Assembly (NCBI GenBank): GCA_947095535.1
Contig: OX352774.1
Location: 72,788,416 to 72,852,415 of the forward strand
Length of the DNA: 64,000 nt
Reading direction: 5' to 3'
Source of the DNA: Poecilobothrus nobilitatus
Lineage: Eukaryota > Arthropoda > Insecta > Diptera > Dolichopodidae
Below the pieces are notes generated by a model. It saw only the letters and a list, made by a program, of their open reading frames with translations, was not told the DNA's origin and ran no database searches. This document shows positions 58,814 through 64,000 of the stretch, one piece after another (the stretch's first letter is position 1; each line of letters begins with the position of its first letter). The position numbers and the translations under genes are program-made.

Positions 58814-59093
58814 CTGTAAAAAAAAAAGTAGTATCAATAATTAATAATTCAGAATTTATGAAAATGATAGTATTCTTACTAGTTTCACAATTGGATTCAA
58901 TTTATTAGTAGTTATTTCGTTTGAATCTGAACGTTCAACTTTTAAAAAGTTTTGGACTTTTAATATTTTACGTAATATTTTAGATAATTATAAATATCTT
59001 AGATAATTATAAATAATGTAATCAATGAAATATTTTGCTTTTTTTAACATCTAATGACTCTTTAACATATACCACGCTTTTTAAAGCTTTTTT

Positions 59094-60010
59094 TTGTTGT
59101 CCTATTTATTAATTTCATTTTTCAAATTTTTTTCTGATGATGTTGATCTTCTTCTTAATATTTGTTGGAAATTATCAGTAAGTTTAAATGAAGGACACCA
59201 AATTTTACAAGAATCCGATTCAAGTTCATTTGCTTTTGTTTTATTGCTAAACGTTCAATGTCAATTTCTTTTATGATTTGTTTATATATTGACTTGGGGC
59301 TGGTTCCACGGATATATTAAAACTTTATAATGAATCTTTTAAACTTTCATTGTAAAGTTAGTATACCAGTTTAATTTTATTTGTAAAAATTTGTGTTTCA
59401 GGCAAATTTAAATTATTTTGTTGGTGTAAGGTTTGCAGAAAAATCTTTCTAATATTTATTTTGACGGTGAAATACTTTCAAAGTTAGTATTATCTTGATT
59501 TGATTATTTTGAAGGTTAAATATTGTAACGGTTGCTTTTTATATAATTATTATGTATTTAAAATCTTGTTGTCATTTGATTTCGGAGATTTACTTATTTT
59601 GTCGTTAGAAATGTTATATTTTTTGAGTATGTAAATATAATTGTAACTTTCATTATAGTATCATTGAAATTATTATTTTTATTAGTTTTTACACTTTCTG
59701 ATCATTAACAAATACATTTTTTTAAAGCTGTTTCTTGTTTTGACACCTCTAAAATATTTATGTTAAATATTTTTAATTTAATTCACTTTATCTAAATCAT
59801 AAAGTACACGTTTTGCTTCTACTAAAGGTTTTTCCATTTCATAAATTAGATGGCAAATATTGGGTCAGTTTTTGTCATCATCTAATAATATTCGAAATAT
59901 TGTTTTTACTGAACTATTTACGAAAAACAAAAATTTATTCAATTACTCTTTCATTAATTTGTTTTAATATTACTTTTTGGCTTATTTCTTTATAAAGAGT
60001 AAGATGTGAA
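59094..60010 (-). pseudogene. Minus-strand coding remnants, unknown, probably transposon-derived
   Basis: Three separated open pieces read on the minus strand. At about 59980-59776, SQKVILKQINERVIE leads to LLDDDKN, a TGA, then PNICHLIYEMEKPLVEAKRV and LYDLDKVN. At about 59470-59380, NIRKIFLQTLHQQNNLNLPE. At about 59260-59110, NKTKANELESDSCKIWCPSF, then KLTDNFQQILRRRSTSSEKN. Several stops break them. They could be exons of one decayed gene together with the exon at 58712-58813. No family assignment is possible. Confidence 0.4.
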
Positions 60011-61957
60011 TATTGTGCTTTGTCTTTTTTTGTTGTATTAAATATATGTACATATAAAAATGTTTTTATTTACTGATATTGTTTATTGCTGTCATCCATT
60101 GTATTATTTTATTTTTTGTTAATAATTTTGTTAAGTTTTATATTTAGTTTTAATTACACTTGAAGATAAACACTAATCTTTCCTCATACCAACTTTTGCT
60201 GTCTGGATAAAACTTTTTTATATTAATATGTATTATGTAGCTACTTTAACTGATATTTCCAATATGAATTTTACTCATTTTAAATAAAAATAAAGTAAAT
60301 CTCTTACATATGTTGTTAAATTTTAAAAACACTTGTAATTTACAACAAAAATTGTTGTAGTTCATTTACCTTGTTTTCCATATTTCAATTATTATATTAT
60401 ATTTTATATTTAAATTTATTATTATATTATATTTCCATATTTAAAAAATTGTTACACTTAAGATTGTAAGGTTAAAAATAGTTAGTTTTCTTTTTTTAAA
60501 TAAAATTGATTTTAACGAAAACCTTTTCAAATATAAAAATTTTTGGCGGGAGCTTTTTTTTGCAATTTATTAAAAATTTAAAACTTTACTATTTAACTGG
60601 TAAACAAAAACATATTTAAATACAAAAATTAACAAATTCACATTCATATTTGTTTTTTATGGTTGTAGTAATGTTGAGTTTTCTATGAGTTTTCTTAATT
60701 CTTATTTGCACCTTTTCTTATTTTTATATTTTATATTTTTTAACCATTTTTTAACCAATAGAAACGAAAGCCATGCAAAATTGCAAAATAAATGCAATAG
60801 CTAAACCGTCCATAAATAAAATTTCGTTTTTATGCAGATTTTTTTTTGTCAAAATAAAAATGTCAAAAAGAATGAGGTCGGCTAACTGGCTAATGTTTGA
60901 AACACAACGAAAAATGTTTGAAGCAGCTTGTTAAACATGTTAAACAGCGAAAAATGTTTGAAATAGCGTTTAAGGGTTTACGCCTACATTTGACACCAAT
61001 TCCCTATAATAAATACAAAAATAGATTTGTGAATCAAAAATTGATTCTCAATATTTTTTGTTACCCATTTTTCAATTTTTTTAAAACAACAAAATTGATA
61101 AAATAATTAACTTATTGCAAAATTTAATTTTATATAAAAAAAAAACAAGATAACAAATTTATGTTGATATGAAATTTTTTCGGAATCTAATTAGTTCAAT
61201 TATTTTTTTAATGATCCCATCTCTGTTATATATGTTCTGTCTGTAGATTGAATTTTTTGATTTCTATTCAAATGACATTTCAACATATGCGTAAAATAAT
61301 CAAAATAAAAAAGAAAAACAAACAAAATTAATTGTCATAAAAGCAAAAATATTTAAAGTAATTGGGGCTATGCACTTGGGTGCATTAGCATCTATTTTTG
61401 CTAATTTAAAATAGTTAAAAAAGAGTTAAATTTTTTATTTAATAAGTAAACTAAAGTGCCAAATAATGTGTTAAAAATTAAAAAGTTATTTAAAAATATT
61501 TATTCATTAATTTCCCTCTGTTTTCCTTTATTACCCCAAGAAAAGAAAATAATAGGTAAAAACATCTAATAAATTGTGCCGACAATCATATCGATCTTTC
61601 CACAACATAAGAGCAAAAATTTTTTTGTTTCAAAAAGATTTCAACTAGATTTTTGCATCAACACCTGCCCTACAAAATAATTCATCAAATATCTAATATT
61701 TTATTAAATTATTAAATATAATTTTAATATATATATTCAATATATGTAATAAAGGAAGGGTCCGAAATTTAAATTTAATTTTAAAGTCTAGAAAAAAGGA
61801 AATTCTATTTTTAGAACATGTTAAAATTTTATCAACATCTATATAATAAAATAAATACCAATAAATATAATAATATGTATTATACTCATTATTATAAATG
61901 CGATAAGAATTAATAACAATCATTTTGAAAACCGAAAAAAAAAAAATCAATATTAAA
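60011..61957. other. AT-rich spacer, upstream region of the zinc-finger gene
   Basis: No convincing gene. At 60858-60932 a 24-codon frame reads MSKRMRSANWLMFETQRKMF; its meaning is unknown. The word CGAAAAATGTTTGAA occurs at about 60907 and again at about 60948. The zinc-finger promoter must lie somewhere 5' of 61958, but no TATA or initiator could be singled out. Confidence 0.35.
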
Positions 61958-63856
61958 ATGAGTGATATAGATGTAGATGATTTGGATATGCTTCCAGATG
62001 ATATATTTGATAATTTTGATTCAAATACAAAATGTGGTGAAATATTTGTTTCCAAAGGAGAATTAAACTATTTATGTACATTTTGTAGCAATATATTTTT
62101 AAATTTACAAATCTTTTCGGAGCATTTATTTCAAGCACATCAACTTTTCAATTTTGAACCAATTAGTAATAACAATAATTATAATGTATTATCCAAAATA
62201 CAAAAAAATTGCTCAAATACAAAGAAAAAATGTAATCAAGTAATCAAAACCCAACCAAAAGATTTTATTATTATAAATTCGACAACAGATACAACAAATT
62301 CCTCAATAAGATCAGAATCACCAGTGAATCGTAACGAAACTGGTAGTGACGAAACTCACAAACTTATTAGTCCAGTTAGTTTCGACAATATGATATTAAA
62401 TTTTGATAATCAGGTTTTTTTACAAGATAATTACGAATTTAGTAACGAATTAAATTCAATTGAAGATAATCCAGATAAAGAATTGTTGTTGATTGAAACT
62501 AATATTTACAATAATAGCAGTGATATTAAAGTGCAATATGAAAACAATAATTATGATAAAAAATTGCAATCAAAACAAATAAAACAAAGTATCAAATCAG
62601 ATTCCAATAGCAGTAAAGAACAAATAATTATAACTACATATAAAACAAGGTCTAATAAACCATTTCGTTGCGAAATTTGTAATAAAAAATTTGCAACAAT
62701 TAAAAATATGAAGAATCACCAAAAAATATGTTTGGAAAGAGCACATACCATTCCTTATGGTTGTAAATATTGCCCAAGAAAATACCATGATCGAAATAAA
62801 TGTCAAAGACACCAGCAAATAAAACATGCAAATGAATTAAATCCTGGTATTCCCAAAGGATATTGGAAATGTCAGATTTGTTATAAACTGCTACGAAATA
62901 CATGTAGTAGAAAGAAACATGAAGATGGGCATTTCTTGTTAACTGACAAAAATGGTATTTCATTTTTATTTTATATAGGTATTTTAAATATTGTACCACT
63001 CTCTGTTATAATTTTAGGTAAGAAAGCTCAGTGTTCTTGTGAAGTTTGTGGAAAAAATTTATCTTCATCAGCGTCCTTGAAAGTTCACATGCGAATTCAC
63101 AATGAAGAGAATCGTTTTAAATGTGCGTTTTGCCCAGCTCGTTTTAAATTTTCTACATCATTAAAAACACATGAACTTTCCCATACTGGTGAAAGACAAT
63201 TTCAATGTCGTTATTGTGATAAACGTTTTTTACAAAATTCTCATCGCAAGAATCATGAAATTCTTCACAATAAGGAAAAAAAATTAGAATGTGTTCATTG
63301 TCATATGAAATTTCATCGTATTGATTATTTAAATTCTCATGTAAAGAATAAACATTCGGTAAATAAACAACAGAGTTTGGAAAATAATCGACCATTTCAA
63401 TGTAAATATTGTCAAAGTTCATTTACAGCCGAAAAATATTTAAAAAATCATGAACGTTTGCATATAAATGGAGTACAGTATAAATGTAAATATTGTGACA
63501 AAAGTTCAATTGTTAAAGGTATTATTGAGAGACATGAAAAAACACATTTAAAAACAAAAGAAACATTCTCATGTCATTTATGTTCCAAACAATTTGAATC
63601 TAAAAATGGTTTATTAAGTCATGTTAAAATAAAACATCCTGATAATAATGTTTTGGAATACAAATGCGGAAAATGTCAAACACAATTTAATAATTCATCT
63701 GATTTACAAGAACATATTCGTAAAATTTGTAGTATTGCAGTTAAAAGTTTTGGATGTGATATGTGTTCTGCTCGTTTTGAATTAGAACATGGTTTAAAAG
63801 TACATAAAGCTGTTACTCATATCATTGTTGATACATCATATCACCAAAAAGGTTAA
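61958..63856 (+). CDS. C2H2 zinc-finger protein, about 13 fingers, one short intron
   Basis: Translation starts at the ATG of 61958 (MSDIDVDDLDMLPDDIFDNF, acidic). A first finger (CTFCSNIF ... HLFQAH) is followed by about 180 residues of Asn/Ser-rich linker. Twelve further C2H2 or variant fingers follow: FRCEICNKKF, YGCKYCPRKY, WKCQICYKLL, CSCEVCGKNL, FKCAFCPARF, FQCRYCDKRF, LECVHCHMKF, FQCKYCQSSF, YKCKYCDKSS, FSCHLCSKQF, YKCGKCQTQF and FGCDMCSARF. One linker is the classic HTGERQF. The 63-bp segment 62955-63017 is a GT-AG intron kept open by chance. Splicing removes 21 hydrophobic residues and gives about 611 residues. It is probably a nuclear DNA-binding transcription regulator. No transposon features surround it, so this is a host gene. 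An AATAAA follows at 63908. Confidence 0.88.
   Translation: MSDIDVDDLDMLPDDIFDNFDSNTKCGEIFVSKGELNYLCTFCSNIFLNLQIFSEHLFQAHQLFNFEPISNNNNYNVLSKIQKNCSNTKKKCNQVIKTQPKDFIIINSTTDTTNSSIRSESPVNRNETGSDETHKLISPVSFDNMILNFDNQVFLQDNYEFSNELNSIEDNPDKELLLIETNIYNNSSDIKVQYENNNYDKKLQSKQIKQSIKSDSNSSKEQIIITTYKTRSNKPFRCEICNKKFATIKNMKNHQKICLERAHTIPYGCKYCPRKYHDRNKCQRHQQIKHANELNPGIPKGYWKCQICYKLLRNTCSRKKHEDGHFLLTDKNGISFLFYIGILNIVPLSVIILGKKAQCSCEVCGKNLSSSASLKVHMRIHNEENRFKCAFCPARFKFSTSLKTHELSHTGERQFQCRYCDKRFLQNSHRKNHEILHNKEKKLECVHCHMKFHRIDYLNSHVKNKHSVNKQQSLENNRPFQCKYCQSSFTAEKYLKNHERLHINGVQYKCKYCDKSSIVKGIIERHEKTHLKTKETFSCHLCSKQFESKNGLLSHVKIKHPDNNVLEYKCGKCQTQFNNSSDLQEHIRKICSIAVKSFGCDMCSARFELEHGLKVHKAVTHIIVDTSYHQKG
62955..63017 (+). 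other. 63-bp GT-AG intron inside the zinc-finger gene
   Basis: The segment runs from GTATTTCATT to TATAATTTTAG. Its length is a multiple of three with no stop, so the frame reads through it. The encoded insert is a hydrophobic ISFLFYIGIL-type stretch in a linker between fingers, out of place in this protein. Splicing joins DKNG to KKAQ cleanly. Confidence 0.85.
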
Positions 63857-63907
63857 AAACATATTTATTTTTTTTTTACTTCGTAATTGCAATTTAATGC
63901 AAAAAAA

Positions 63908-63913
63908 AATAAA
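63908..63913 (+). terminator. Polyadenylation signal AATAAA of the zinc-finger gene
   Basis: AATAAA lies 52 bases after the stop codon at 63854-63856, in an A-rich stretch. Position and hexamer fit a poly(A) signal. Its use is inferred. Confidence 0.55.
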
Positions 63914-64000
63914 ACAATTTAAAAAACGTAGGCTTTGTTTTAAATTAGGAATGACTTTTATGTTTAAGTTATATATTTAAAAATATTTTTTAAATACTAA

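Noticed and set aside
60858..60932. 24-codon frame MSKRMRSANW... as a small gene
   Set aside because: Too short and with no homology, promoter or splice support; noted only as part of the spacer.

Overview
The window is AT-rich eukaryotic DNA, very probably from an insect. The evidence is short GT-AG introns of about 54-65 bp, a C2H2 zinc-finger gene with one such intron, and a typical insect transposon mix: BEL/Pao, hAT, P element, pogo/Tigger, PIF/Harbinger, a LINE with an APE-type endonuclease, and a protein-primed type-B DNA polymerase of Polinton/bidnavirus type. The species cannot be named from the sequence alone. I see no rRNA, tRNA or CRISPR.

Layout. 1-2.35 kb: a decayed BEL/Pao retrotransposon abutting a decayed non-LTR reverse transcriptase. 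3.08-5.91 kb: a complete hAT element (hAT-1) with an 8-bp target duplication and a nearly intact transposase. 7.5-10 kb: a decayed element with a TATA box, a small protein and a type-B DNA polymerase. 10-11.5 kb: a deleted copy of an unusual spliced transposase family. 12-24 kb: a spliced hAT (hAT-3) carrying a second hAT (hAT-2, 8-bp TSD) in its intron. This nest is tandemly duplicated (unit 5,158 bp), and the second copy has lost a net 1,000 bp. 25-30 kb: Harbinger and P-element pseudogenes. 31.19-34.75 kb: an apparently intact, spliced pogo-type element whose transposase ends in a PHD-like zinc finger. 34.89-45.39 kb: a third-level nest. A hAT (hAT-4, perfect 8-bp TSD) contains a small hAT MITE, another long-TIR element, a 3.2-kb element of the spliced transposase family (4-bp TSD), and an intact Tigger element (TA TSD). 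The Tigger sits inside the hAT-4 transposase frame. 46-52.6 kb: pseudogenes of a second P element, an unnamed transposon protein, another hAT and another Harbinger. 53-57.9 kb: simple repeats around a GC-richer LINE with one nonsense codon. 58.7-60 kb: minus-strand coding remnants. 61.96-63.86 kb: the only convincing host gene, a C2H2 zinc-finger protein with about 13 fingers and a 63-bp in-frame intron.

The genes do not form a pathway. The window reads as a transposon graveyard next to a zinc-finger gene, with three to five elements young enough to keep exact target duplications and long frames. The points that most deserve a second look are the tandem duplication of the nested hATs, the Tigger insertion that splits an otherwise open hAT transposase, the spliced pogo/PHD transposase, the 'GHT..MHS.IE' transposase family with its 4-bp TSD, and a roughly 70-bp conserved motif found at three unrelated sites.
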